Source of the DNA: an uncultured Flavobacteriales bacterium
GTDB lineage: Bacteria; Bacteroidota; Bacteroidia; Flavobacteriales; UBA1820
Direction of reading: 5' to 3'
DNA length: 64,000 bases
Assembly (NCBI GenBank): GCA_902478645.1
Contig: CABSLV010000004.1
Coordinates: 26,816 to 90,815, forward strand
Shown here in pieces: positions 10,214 through 18,846 of this stretch (the stretch's first letter is position 1; each line of letters starts with the position of its first letter). Below the pieces are notes generated by a model. That model was not told the origin of the DNA. It was given only the letters and a program-made list of their open reading frames with translations, and searched no databases. A program made the position numbers and the translations under genes.

Positions 10214-10222
10214 GACAAAGCC

Positions 10223-10453
10223 ATGCTGCAAGATATCCTCACCCTGATCATCGTGCTGGTGTGCGCCCTTCTGCTGGGAAGGCGTATCGTACGCAGCATC
10301 CGCCGCAATCCCTGCGACGGATGCTGCGGCCACGGCGGGTCTCATGCTTCGGGCTGCGCCGGATGCTCCCGGCCGTCCCACCGGCATCCGGGGCAAGGCT
10401 GCGCGGGTTGCCACCGGCATGAGAAGTCCCATGGATGCCCCCGGGGAAAATAA
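10223..10453 (+). CDS. FeoB-associated Cys-rich membrane protein
   Basis: The product has 76 residues: one N-terminal membrane helix (residues 3-20), a basic stretch (RRIVRSIRRN), then a tail dense in Cys and His (CDGCCGHGG, CAGC, CAGCHRH). This architecture and the position directly after feoB match the FeoB-associated Cys-rich protein family, thought to help iron uptake, possibly as a FeoC-like or metal-handling accessory. The function is inferred from family and context. Confidence 0.85.
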   Translation: MLQDILTLIIVLVCALLLGRRIVRSIRRNPCDGCCGHGGSHASGCAGCSRPSHRHPGQGCAGCHRHEKSHGCPRGK

Positions 10454-10508
10454 CTCCCCGAAGGTTCCTCCCACAGGAAAAAGGGAAAAGAGAAGAAGAA
10501 AAGAATCC

Positions 10509-10964
10509 CTACCGGTCGAACTCCGGGAAACACTTCAGGAAGTACTCCGGAGCGCGGGTAGGACGGCGCGTTTTGGCATCCACACAGGCCAGTACCACTT
10601 CCCCGGTACAGATCAGCACCCCGTCCTGGTTGGTAACCCGGTAACCGAAGCGCACCCGAACGGAAGGCTTTTCGAGCAGCGTTACCTCCACGTCGAGCAG
10701 GTCATCGTAAAACGCCGGATGGATGTACTTAATGTGCAGGTCGGACACGGGCAGCATCACCCCGCCTTCCTCCTCCATCTTCTTGTAGGTCAGCCCCCGC
10801 GAACGCAGCATCTCCAAACGGGACACCTCGAAATACATCGCGTAATTGCCATGATAGACGAACGACATCCGGTCGGTATCGTTGTACCGCACCCGGACTT
10901 GGTTCACATAGCGCACTACGGGGTGCTCCGCAGCGCTCTTGCCGGCATCGTTCTTATTTGTCAT
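10509..10964 (-). CDS. YbgC/FadM-type hotdog acyl-CoA thioesterase
   Basis: This 151-residue single hotdog-fold protein carries the motif RVRYNDTDRMSFVYHGNYAMYFEVSR (about residues 24-49), whose Asp is the catalytic residue of 4-hydroxybenzoyl-CoA/YbgC thioesterases. It would hydrolyse short or aromatic acyl-CoAs in the cytosol; substrate not predictable. Its start overlaps the 3' end of rdgB by 11 bp, so the two are translationally coupled. Confidence 0.85.
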   Translation of the reverse strand: MTNKNDAGKSAAEHPVVRYVNQVRVRYNDTDRMSFVYHGNYAMYFEVSRLEMLRSRGLTYKKMEEEGGVMLPVSDLHIKYIHPAFYDDLLDVEVTLLEKPSVRVRFGYRVTNQDGVLICTGEVVLACVDAKTRRPTRAPEYFLKCFPEFDR

Positions 10965-11559
10965 CGGTGTGTGTTTTAAGGTATTCGGACAGAAAAGCGA
11001 TCATCGCTTCGGTGGCACGCGCCCGGTGGCTGATGCGCCCTTTCTCCTCGAGGGTCATCTGGGCAAAGCTGCGGTCGCAGCCCTGGGGACGGAACACGGG
11101 ATCGTACCCGAATCCTTCTTCCCCCTGCGGGCTTTCGAGGATTGTGCCCTCCACGCTCCCCTCGAAAAGGTATTCCCGGCCGTGAAGCCACAGTGAAATC
11201 ACCGTTACGAAACGCGCCCGACGGTCCTGCACTCCGGCCATTGCCTGCAAGAGCTTGTCCACATTGTCCTGATAGGTCGCTCCCGGGCCGGCATACCGGG
11301 CGGAATACACCCCGGGGGCGCCGTCCAATGCTTCGACCTCCAGTCCGGTATCGTCCGCAAAACAGTCCGCCGAGAAATGCTCGCGCACATACGCGGACTT
11401 CTGCCGGGCATTTTCCGTCAGGGTATCTCCCGTTTCGGGGATTTCCTCCCCGCTCAACTCCCAGTAAGGCTTCAACTCCACCCCGGAAGGCATCAGGGCG
11501 GCAATCTCTTCAAACTTGTGCCGGTTGTGGGTGGCCACGACCAATTTTATCTTTTCCAT
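10954..11559 (-). CDS. rdgB: RdgB/HAM1 non-canonical purine NTP pyrophosphatase
   Basis: RdgB removes ITP, XTP and dITP from the nucleotide pool. The 201-residue product has the family opening VVATHNRHKFEEI (substrate-binding loop), the SFADDTGLEVEALDGAPGVYSARYAG-type region (here CFADDTGLEVEALDG) and FGYDPVFRPQG near residue 150, all hallmarks of the HAM1 fold. Length is normal. It is followed by the overlapping thioesterase gene. Confidence 0.95.
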   Translation of the reverse strand: MEKIKLVVATHNRHKFEEIAALMPSGVELKPYWELSGEEIPETGDTLTENARQKSAYVREHFSADCFADDTGLEVEALDGAPGVYSARYAGPGATYQDNVDKLLQAMAGVQDRRARFVTVISLWLHGREYLFEGSVEGTILESPQGEEGFGYDPVFRPQGCDRSFAQMTLEEKGRISHRARATEAMIAFLSEYLKTHTDDK

Positions 11560-11605
11560 CGCTCGGATCGTTATTTTCTCTTGCAGTGCGGATGCGCTCC
11601 GTCCG

Positions 11606-12982
11606 TTATTTCTTGATATTGGGCAACTCCAGTCCGTAACCGTACCGGCGGTCGGCTTTCTTGAGCAGGATACTCACCGCTACGGACAGCACGGCAAACC
11701 CGCAGAACACCAGCATGGGCAGGGTATAGTCGTAGATGCTCGCTCCCTGCGGAGTGCGCCCTATCACGCAATAATGCTCCTGGATCGTTCCGATGAGGTT
11801 AGGTACTCCCCACAGGCCGATGTTCTGGATAAAGAAGATGAGCGCATAGGCTGTCCCGAGTTGGGAGACGGGGAATATCTTGGCCACGGCCGGCCACAGA
11901 GCCGAAGGCACCAGCGAAAAGGCGATCCCCAGGATGACCATCAAGGCCACCGCCACCCACCACTGGTCCACGAAAGGCATGGCGTAGAGGAAATGGACGA
12001 AGATGAGCATGCCCGAGCCCAGGATCATCATCGAAGCCGAACGCCCCCGCCGGTCGATCACCCCGCCGAAGACCGGCGTGAGAAACAGTGCTCCCATGGC
12101 CGGCAATCCCACGATGGAACCGGCAAAGTCCGGGTCGATCCCGTACTTGGAGACCATCATGGCCGAAGCGAATTTCTGGAACGGGAACACGCAGGCGTAA
12201 AACAACACGCACAGCAGCGCAATGAGCCAGAATCCCCGGTTTTTCACGATCCCCGCCACATCGCGGAACGAGAACTTTTCGTCGTCCGCCCCAGCGCTTT
12301 CCATCGCCCCTTCCTGACGGTCGAGCCGGCGGTCCATCACCGAGAAGACAAAGAACGACACCGCACCGCCTACCAGCAGCACCAGTCCGACGAGCACCGG
12401 GGTCTCGAGTTGGAAGTTCCGCGCCAGAGGGATCGCCAGGCTGTACGCCGCCTGCGAACCGATGCGAGCCAGAGCCACCTGTACTCCCATGGCCGTGGCC
12501 AGTTCCTTGCCTTTGAACCAGCGGGCGATGATCTTGGTCACGGTAATTCCCGCCACCTCGGCGCCCACTCCGAAGACGGAATACCCGGCCGCTGCGACGA
12601 ACACCCCGGTCTTGTACCCGAAGATCAATTCCTCATTGCCGGCCAAGGCCGTAATGCCGTAGTACTGCACCAGCGTTCCCCCGGCCATGAGCAACACGGC
12701 CAGTTTGCCGGTAAAGCGCACCCCGAAGCGGTCGATGAGAAAACCGCCCCAGATGAGCATCAGCAAAAATACGTTGAGGAAACTGTAGGCTCCGGTAAAA
12801 AATCCGAACTCCGAACCGCTCCACCCCAGCTGTTCCTCCAGCATCTCCTGCAGGGGAGCCATCACGTCGTTCACATAGTAGGCCGCCATCATGGTGAAAG
12901 CCACCACGGCCAGCGCCGTCCAGCGCATCGCGGCCGAATCGCGCAAAGTCCGCCCCGGGGCCGCTGTCATCTTGTCTGTCAT
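11606..12982 (-). CDS. MFS transporter
   Basis: The product is a 458-residue polytopic major facilitator protein with about 12 hydrophobic helices. Loop 2-3 has the MFS signature GGFLIDRFGVR (an echo of GxxxDRxGRR) and the C-terminal half has the equivalent GGVIDRRGRS. A charged cytoplasmic loop of about 40 residues separates the halves. It recalls MFSD1-like or organic-anion MFS proteins, but the substrate cannot be named. The gene stands alone with its own -7 box. Confidence 0.8.
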   Translation of the reverse strand: MTDKMTAAPGRTLRDSAAMRWTALAVVAFTMMAAYYVNDVMAPLQEMLEEQLGWSGSEFGFFTGAYSFLNVFLLMLIWGGFLIDRFGVRFTGKLAVLLMAGGTLVQYYGITALAGNEELIFGYKTGVFVAAAGYSVFGVGAEVAGITVTKIIARWFKGKELATAMGVQVALARIGSQAAYSLAIPLARNFQLETPVLVGLVLLVGGAVSFFVFSVMDRRLDRQEGAMESAGADDEKFSFRDVAGIVKNRGFWLIALLCVLFYACVFPFQKFASAMMVSKYGIDPDFAGSIVGLPAMGALFLTPVFGGVIDRRGRSASMMILGSGMLIFVHFLYAMPFVDQWWVAVALMVILGIAFSLVPSALWPAVAKIFPVSQLGTAYALIFFIQNIGLWGVPNLIGTIQEHYCVIGRTPQGASIYDYTLPMLVFCGFAVLSVAVSILLKKADRRYGYGLELPNIKK

Positions 12983-13013
12983 CGGGATAAAAAATCTGTC
13001 TTTTATTATCCGA

Positions 13014-13021
13014 CAAAGTTA
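13014..13021 (-). promoter_or_regulatory. -7 promoter element of the MFS gene
   Basis: TAACTTTG on the minus strand matches TAnnTTTG, 31 bp before the start codon. The -33 region is only a weak T-run. Confidence 0.45.
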
Positions 13022-13197
13022 GCCCTTTTTTCCGGGGTATGAAAACCGTTTTCTGCAAGACGGACTCGTTCCCCAAGAGTCTCTCCCGGGCAAAAAATGC
13101 GACGGGGAAAACCTCCCGGAGGAGGCGGCAAGAAAAGGTTAAATTACACCCGCCGCCTTGCCCCTCCCAAAACTTTTGCGTTACTTGCATCCGGCGA

Positions 13198-13914
13198 ATG
13201 AAAAACGAAACATCCTCTATGCCCCACCGCAAACTGTTCTCCCCCGACGACAAAATGTCGGACATCCTCCAGTCCAACTACGGCCTGCTGCCTCTGCTTC
13301 CCCGTTTCGGGCTCACACTGGGCGTGGGTGAAAAAACCGCCCGGCAACTCTGCCGGGAAAAAGGAGTGGACTGCACCCTGATGCTCACCGTCTTCAACCT
13401 CTATACCCATCCCGACTACCTGCCGGCCGTCGGACAGGTCGCTGCCCTGCCCTTGGAGGACCTGCTGGGATACCTGCTCTCCAGCCATCGGTATTACCGC
13501 CAGGACCGCATCCCCCACATCCGGCAGCACCTGGAGCAGATCGTCGCTCCCCGTCCGGATGCCGAGGCCCGGGTGATGCTCGGCTTTTTCGACCAATACG
13601 CCCACGAAGTCGCGCAACATCTCGACTACGAGGAAAACACCGTATTCCCCTACATCCGCACCCTGTCCCAGGGACGGAAATCGCCGCAATACGACATTTC
13701 GGTCTTCGAGAGAAACCATACGGACATCGAGGAAAAACTCTCCGACCTGTCGAGCATCCTGATCAAATACCTCACCCCGAGCGGCGACGGAAGCCAGGAA
13801 AACGAAATCCTGCTGGACCTCTACCTGCTGGGCGAGGACATCGCCCGCCATACCCTGATCGAAGACAAAATCCTGGTGCCGCTGGCCGGAGAACTCGAAA
13901 AACAAGCCCAATGA
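13198..13914 (+). CDS. ScdA/RIC-like hemerythrin-domain protein
   Basis: The product has 238 residues when started at ATG 13198; ATG 13219 (MPHRKLF) is possible, and the open frame from 13039 runs through the upstream region. Residues ~15-55 resemble the N-terminal DUF542 domain of RIC/ScdA proteins. The rest is a hemerythrin-like four-helix bundle with spaced His/Glu ligands (HEVAQHLDYEE, ERNHTDIEE, ARHTLIEDK). RIC proteins bind a di-iron centre and repair Fe-S clusters after nitric oxide or oxidative stress. The stop overlaps the regulator gene (ATGA), implying a two-gene operon. Confidence 0.75.
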   Translation: MKNETSSMPHRKLFSPDDKMSDILQSNYGLLPLLPRFGLTLGVGEKTARQLCREKGVDCTLMLTVFNLYTHPDYLPAVGQVAALPLEDLLGYLLSSHRYYRQDRIPHIRQHLEQIVAPRPDAEARVMLGFFDQYAHEVAQHLDYEENTVFPYIRTLSQGRKSPQYDISVFERNHTDIEEKLSDLSSILIKYLTPSGDGSQENEILLDLYLLGEDIARHTLIEDKILVPLAGELEKQAQ

Positions 13915-14525
13915 CCTCTCGCAAGAAATACCGTCTCGCCCTGATCGAACCTTCGGAGATCGTCCGCACGGGTGTCAAAGTCCTGCTGGCCGCCGAAGGC
14001 AGTTTCGAACTGACGGCCACGGCCGCCGACATCCGCCAATGGAGTGCCTTCCCGCCCGCCCTGCCGCCGGATGTCCTGTTGGTAAACCCTTCCCTGGCCG
14101 ACCGGCACGGGCGCACCCACATCCGCACGTTGCTCTCGGCCGAGGCTTCGACTCTGGTGGGCGCGCTGCTGTACACGTACCTCCCGCAGGAAGAACTCGC
14201 GCAATACGACTGCGTCGTGGAGATCGACGACCCGAAAGAGACGGTGGTCAAAAAACTGCTGCACGCCCTGCAAAACCGCGAGCGGGAAAACGAACCGGCG
14301 CGCGAAAACCCCGAACTGTCCGAACGGGAAAAGGAGATCCTCGCTTCGCTGGTCAAAGGCCATACGCACAAGGAGATCGCCGCCATCCACCACCTGTCGG
14401 TGCATACCGTGATCTCCCACCGGAAGAACATCTCGCGCAAGACCGGTATCAAAACCGTATCGGGCCTGACGGTATACGCACTGCTGAACCACCTGATCCG
14501 ACCCGAAGACCTCGAAACGGAATAA
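13911..14525 (+). CDS. LuxR/GerE-type HTH transcriptional regulator
   Basis: The product has 204 residues. The N-terminal ~120 residues form a degenerate receiver-like alpha/beta domain (LALIEPSEIVRTGVKVLL) without an obvious phosphoacceptor Asp context. Residues ~138-195 are a GerE helix-turn-helix (LSEREKEILASLVKGHTHKEIA, then SVHTVISHRKNISRKTGI). It overlaps the hemerythrin gene by 4 bp, so it probably senses or responds to the same stress. The mechanism is inferred from context. Confidence 0.8.
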   Translation: MTSRKKYRLALIEPSEIVRTGVKVLLAAEGSFELTATAADIRQWSAFPPALPPDVLLVNPSLADRHGRTHIRTLLSAEASTLVGALLYTYLPQEELAQYDCVVEIDDPKETVVKKLLHALQNRERENEPARENPELSEREKEILASLVKGHTHKEIAAIHHLSVHTVISHRKNISRKTGIKTVSGLTVYALLNHLIRPEDLETE

Positions 14526-14674
14526 ACCGAACGTATTTTTCCTACCCCTTTTCGCCCCGGGGAGCGCCGGGAGTTTCCCTTCGATTCTCCCTTACGCCTC
14601 CTTGTTGCCCCCTTTTGCCTTCTTTTACCCCCCCCCTGCCGCCCTGCTCTTTCCTTACGCAAGGAGGATCGGCC

Positions 14675-15763
14675 TCAAGCCTCCTGCGGGGGATAGTCCT
14701 GTGCCGGACGGCGTCCCGAGACGGCGGCCATGCCCGCTTGCACCAAAGCACCCAGTTCGTCCTCGCCGGGGTACAGATGTACCGGAGCGATAAACTCGAT
14801 GCGGGGGATAAGGCTGGCCATCACCACCTTGTTTTGCGCCATGCCGCCCGTGATCAGGATCGCATCCACCCGTCCCGAAAACACCGGTGCGAGCGAGCCG
14901 ATCTCCTTGGCCACCTGATAGACCAGCGCATCGAAGATAAGGCCGGCCTGAGCGTTTCCTTCCTGGTCGCGCATCCGCACCACTTCGCGCATGTCGCTCA
15001 CTCCCATGTAAGACAGCACCCCGCCCCGGCCGTTGATCATGGCCAGCATTTCGCGCTGGGTGTACTGCCCCGAAAAACACATCCGCACCAGATCGCCTAC
15101 CGGCAAGGTACCGGAGCGCTCCGGAGAGAACGGCCCCTCGCCGTCGATGGTCTGATTGACATCCACCACGCGGCCTGCGCGGTGAGCCGCTACGGAAATC
15201 CCCCCACCCATGTGGGCGACGATGAGGTTGAGCTCCGAATAGAGCCGACCGATCTCGGCGGCATACCGGCGGGCGGTCGCCTTTTGGTTGAGGGCATGGA
15301 AAAACGATTTGCGTACAAAGTTGGGATGGCCCGATATGCGGGCTACGGGGTCCATCTCGTCCACCACCACCGGGTCGGCGATGTAGCACGGGATCCCTCC
15401 CAAGTCCTGGGAAATGGACTGGGCGATAAAGGCTGCGATGTTGCTGGCATGGCGGGTTGCGCTGGTACGCAGGTCGGAGAGCATCTGTTCGTTGATGCGG
15501 TACGTCCCGGAAGGGATGGGACGCAGCACGCCCCCGCGCGCCATGATAAAATCGAGGGTGGACAAGTCGATCCCGGCCTGCTCCAGGGCCTCGAGCACCG
15601 CGCGCTTGCGGAAATCGAGCTGGTCGAGGATGTCCGCAAAGGGAGCGAGTTGTTCGGGTGTGTGGCCGATATTCTTTTCAAACGACAGGGTAAGGTCTTC
15701 GAACACCCCGATTTTGGTCGAAGTCGAACCGGGGTTGATCACCAGGCTTCTGTATTTCTTCAA
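14675..15763 (-). CDS. buk: butyrate kinase
   Basis: This 362-residue ASKHA-fold acyl kinase begins SLVINPGSTSTKIGVFED, the phosphate-1 loop of butyrate/acetate kinases. It contains ARGGVLRPIPSGTY, HMGGGISVAAH and DGEGPFSPERSG motifs typical of Buk rather than AckA. It converts butyryl-phosphate plus ADP to butyrate plus ATP. It lies 132 bp downstream of ptb on the same strand. Branched-chain acyl-phosphates are possible alternative substrates. Confidence 0.92.
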   Translation of the reverse strand: MKKYRSLVINPGSTSTKIGVFEDLTLSFEKNIGHTPEQLAPFADILDQLDFRKRAVLEALEQAGIDLSTLDFIMARGGVLRPIPSGTYRINEQMLSDLRTSATRHASNIAAFIAQSISQDLGGIPCYIADPVVVDEMDPVARISGHPNFVRKSFFHALNQKATARRYAAEIGRLYSELNLIVAHMGGGISVAAHRAGRVVDVNQTIDGEGPFSPERSGTLPVGDLVRMCFSGQYTQREMLAMINGRGGVLSYMGVSDMREVVRMRDQEGNAQAGLIFDALVYQVAKEIGSLAPVFSGRVDAILITGGMAQNKVVMASLIPRIEFIAPVHLYPGEDELGALVQAGMAAVSGRRPAQDYPPQEA

Positions 15764-15895
15764 GGTTTCTGTGGATAAAACGGTTTTTCTTTTTCTTCTC
15801 CGGATTTTTCTTTCTCTGCCTCCTTATCCGGGTCTTTTCTTCATTCGGGTTCTTCCTGCAACTTCTCTTGTGCAGCTCCCCTCCCCCTCCCGAGG

Positions 15896-16801
15896 TCAGC
15901 GCAGCGAGCCTGCTACCGCCAGAGCGATCGAGGCCAGTTTGGCATCCATCGTATCGGCGCGCGAAGTGAGCACGATGGGTGCTGCCGCCCCGAGGATGAC
16001 GGCTCCCATGCGGCATTCGGTAAAGAAGGCAAAGGACTTGTAGAGGAGGTTGCCCGCCTCGATATCGGGAGCGAGCAGGATGTCGGCATCGGCCGCTACG
16101 GGACTTTCGAAGTGCTTGTCGCGTTTGCTCTCCTGCGAGACCGCCAGGTCGAAGGACAAGGGGCCGTCCACCAGGCAATCAACGATCTCTCCCCGGGCGT
16201 TCATCTGCTTGAGCGCGTCGGCATCGAGGGTAGCGGGCATCTTGGGGTTCACCTGCTCGATGGCCGCCAGTACGGCCACCTTGGGCGTGTCGATGCCCAA
16301 ACGACGGACAAAGTCCACCGTATTTTGCACGATGACTGCTTTTTCTTCCAGGGTGGGAGCGATGTTCATCGCTGCATCGGTGAGTACCAGGAGCTTGTGG
16401 TAGGCCGGGATCTGGAACACGGCCAGATGAGAGATCAACCGGTCGGTACGAAGCCCCCACTGGCGGTTGAGCACTCCTTTCATGATCTGCGGGGTGGTCA
16501 CCCCGCCTTTCATCAGGATGTCGGCCTGCCCGGAGCTGACCATGCGCACCGCTGTTTCGACCATTCCTTCGGCATCCTCGGCTTCGACGATCTGCACGCC
16601 TTCCACCGAACGGCCCAGGTTTCGGGCGGCCTCGTGGATCTCGTCCCGCCGGCCGACCAGGATGGGGGTAACGAACCCCATCGCCGAGGCTTCGAGCGCA
16701 GCCTCCAACGCATGTTCATTGGACGCCTGGCACAGGACCAGACGGCATCCGTGCCCCTTCTGACGGGCAAGGGAAAAAATATCGTCGATCGTTTTTATCA
16801 T
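15896..16801 (-). CDS. ptb: phosphate butyryltransferase
   Basis: This 301-residue phosphotransacylase catalyses butyryl-CoA plus phosphate to butyryl-phosphate plus CoA, feeding butyrate kinase. Visible features include the N-terminal Rossmann-like region VTPILVGRRDEI, the LMKGGVTTPQIMKGVLN motif around residue 95, and the C-terminal APDIEAGNLLYKSFAFF and ADTMDAKLASIALA segments conserved in Ptb. No promoter is evident in the 51 bp after clpX, so it may be read through from clpPX. Confidence 0.92.
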   Translation of the reverse strand: MIKTIDDIFSLARQKGHGCRLVLCQASNEHALEAALEASAMGFVTPILVGRRDEIHEAARNLGRSVEGVQIVEAEDAEGMVETAVRMVSSGQADILMKGGVTTPQIMKGVLNRQWGLRTDRLISHLAVFQIPAYHKLLVLTDAAMNIAPTLEEKAVIVQNTVDFVRRLGIDTPKVAVLAAIEQVNPKMPATLDADALKQMNARGEIVDCLVDGPLSFDLAVSQESKRDKHFESPVAADADILLAPDIEAGNLLYKSFAFFTECRMGAVILGAAAPIVLTSRADTMDAKLASIALAVAGSLR

Positions 16802-16852
16802 GGTGTGATGGTTGTTTTTTCGTTTTCTTGCCTTTTACAGCGAAGGATTCTT

Positions 16853-18082
16853 TCAGGCGGTTTTCGCCCCTTGCGCTACCGCGAAACGGGCGAGTTGGCT
16901 CTGGGCATATTTGCGGGTGACGCGGAATTCCGCCGGAGGGTTGTCCGGCAGGTCGAACATCGCATCGGTGAGCACCGCCTCGCACAAGGTGCGAAGCCCC
17001 CGCGCCCCGGTCTTGAACTCCAAAGCCTTGTCCACGATGTATTCCAACGCTTTTTTGTCGATCTTCAGCCGTACTCCGTCCATCTCGAACAAGCGCTCCA
17101 TCTGGCGCACGACGGCATTGCGGGGTTCGGTGAGGATACGCAACAGGTCCTCGCGGGTCAGGGCATCCAGGTGCGTGATCACCGGCAGACGGCCGATCAA
17201 CTCCGGAATGAGCCCGAAAGACTTCAAGTCCTGCGGGGCTACGTAACGCATGATGTTTTCCGAGGAGATCGTCCCCAGGTTCTCGGCCGAATAACCCACC
17301 GTCTGTTTGTTGAGCCGCTGGCTGATCTTGCGCTCGATCCCGTCGAATGCGCCGCCGGCGATGAACAGGATGTTGCGGGTGTCGATCTCGATGAATTTCT
17401 GTTCGGGATGCTTGCGTCCGCCTTGCGGGGGAACGTTTACCTTGGCCCCCTCGAGCAGTTTGAGCATGGCCTGCTGCACTCCTTCGCCCGACACGTCGCG
17501 GGTGATGGAGGGGTTGTCGCTCTTGCGGGCGATCTTGTCGATCTCGTCGATAAAGACGATGCCGCGCTCGGCCTTGCGCACGTCGTAGTCGGCGGCCTGC
17601 AAGAGTTTGGTCAGCATGGTCTCCACGTCCTCCCCTACGTAACCGGCTTCGGTGAGCACCGTGGCATCGACAATGGTAAAGGGCACGTCGAGCAGCCGGG
17701 CGATGGTCCGGGCGAGCAGCGTCTTGCCCGTACCGGTGGGCCCTACCAACAGAACGTTGGACTTTTCGATCTCCACCTCCTCGTCGCGCTTCTGCCCCAG
17801 GCGTTTGTAGTGGTTGTACACCGCTACCGAGAGGACTTTCTTGGCCTCCTGCTGGCCGATGACATACTGGTCGAGGTAGGCCTTGATCTGCGAGGGGCGT
17901 TTGATCTGCGAAAGATCGACCGAAGTCTCCTGCTCATCCTGCCGGGAGACTTCCTCCTGGAGGATGCGCATGGCCTGTTCGATACACTCGTCGCAGATGT
18001 TGGCGTCGAGCCCGGTGATCAGCAGGCGGGTCTCGCTCTTGGGACGCCCGCAGAATGAACAGTGTTTCTGATGGTTTGCCAT
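16853..18082 (-). CDS. clpX: ATP-dependent Clp protease ATP-binding subunit ClpX
   Basis: This 409-residue AAA+ unfoldase delivers substrates to ClpP. The N-terminal zinc-binding domain has C8, C11, C30 and C33. Walker A is GPTGTGKT at 114-121, followed by a GYVGEDVE pore loop and a Walker B GIVFIDEIDKIA. Length and motifs are those of normal ClpX. Its start codon overlaps the last base of the clpP stop, so the two are translationally coupled. Confidence 0.97.
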   Translation of the reverse strand: MANHQKHCSFCGRPKSETRLLITGLDANICDECIEQAMRILQEEVSRQDEQETSVDLSQIKRPSQIKAYLDQYVIGQQEAKKVLSVAVYNHYKRLGQKRDEEVEIEKSNVLLVGPTGTGKTLLARTIARLLDVPFTIVDATVLTEAGYVGEDVETMLTKLLQAADYDVRKAERGIVFIDEIDKIARKSDNPSITRDVSGEGVQQAMLKLLEGAKVNVPPQGGRKHPEQKFIEIDTRNILFIAGGAFDGIERKISQRLNKQTVGYSAENLGTISSENIMRYVAPQDLKSFGLIPELIGRLPVITHLDALTREDLLRILTEPRNAVVRQMERLFEMDGVRLKIDKKALEYIVDKALEFKTGARGLRTLCEAVLTDAMFDLPDNPPAEFRVTRKYAQSQLARFAVAQGAKTA

Positions 18083-18777
18083 TATTTGGTCGAGGGGGTG
18101 TGTTTCTTTTTCTTTTCGAGGATCTCGTCGATCATGCCGTACTCCAGGGCTTCGGGCGAGGTCATCCAGTAGTCGCGGTCGGAGTCCTTTTCGATCTTTT
18201 CAAACGGCTGACCCGAATGTTCGGCCATGATGGTGTAGAGTTCGTCGCGCAGTTTCTTGATCTCGCGCGCCGTGATCTCAATGTCGGACACCTGGCCCTG
18301 CGCGCCGCCCATCGGTTGGTGGATCATCGTGCGGGAATGCCGCAAAGCGGCCCGCTTGCCCTTCGCACCGGCACACAGCAACACAGCGGCCATCGAAGCG
18401 GCCATACCGGTACAGATGGTGGCCACGTCCGGGCCGACGAACTGCATCGTATCGTAAATGCCCAATCCGGCATACACGCCTCCGCCGGGCGAATTGATAT
18501 AAATGCTGATGTCCTTGGTCGCATCCACCGAGGAGAGGAACAGGAGCTGCCCCTGGATGATGTTGGCCACGTCGTCGTTGATGGCCGTGCCCAGGAAAAT
18601 GATGCGGTCCATCATCAGGCGGGAAAACACGTCCATCTGGGCAACATTGAGCTGGCGTTCTTCGATGACCGTGGGCGAGATATACTCCCCATAGACCGAG
18701 GCATAACTATCCAAACGATAGCTGGAAATGCCCAGATGCCCTACGGCATATTTGCGGAATTCGTCTTTTTCTTTCAT
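18082..18777 (-). CDS. clpP: ATP-dependent Clp protease proteolytic subunit ClpP
   Basis: This 231-residue serine protease has the catalytic triad S128 (GMAASMAA), H153 (MIHQPMGG) and D202 (SDRDYWM), plus the SIYINSPGG oxyanion loop. It forms the tetradecameric chamber used by ClpX. A well-formed promoter stands 30 bp upstream. In many bacteria tig directly precedes clpP-clpX; here a GNAT gene lies between them. Confidence 0.97.
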   Translation of the reverse strand: MKEKDEFRKYAVGHLGISSYRLDSYASVYGEYISPTVIEERQLNVAQMDVFSRLMMDRIIFLGTAINDDVANIIQGQLLFLSSVDATKDISIYINSPGGGVYAGLGIYDTMQFVGPDVATICTGMAASMAAVLLCAGAKGKRAALRHSRTMIHQPMGGAQGQVSDIEITAREIKKLRDELYTIMAEHSGQPFEKIEKDSDRDYWMTSPEALEYGMIDEILEKKKKHTPSTK

Positions 18778-18806
18778 TGCAGTATGCGTTGTCTTTTCTT
18801 CGGTTG

Positions 18807-18838
18807 CAAAAATAAGAAATCGTCCCGGTACTGCCCAA
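18807..18838 (-). promoter_or_regulatory. clpP-clpX promoter
   Basis: On the minus strand TTG (18836-18838), a 21-bp spacer and TATTTTTG (18807-18814) match the Bacteroidetes consensus exactly. Confidence 0.7.
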
Positions 18839-18846
18839 CGGCGCCC

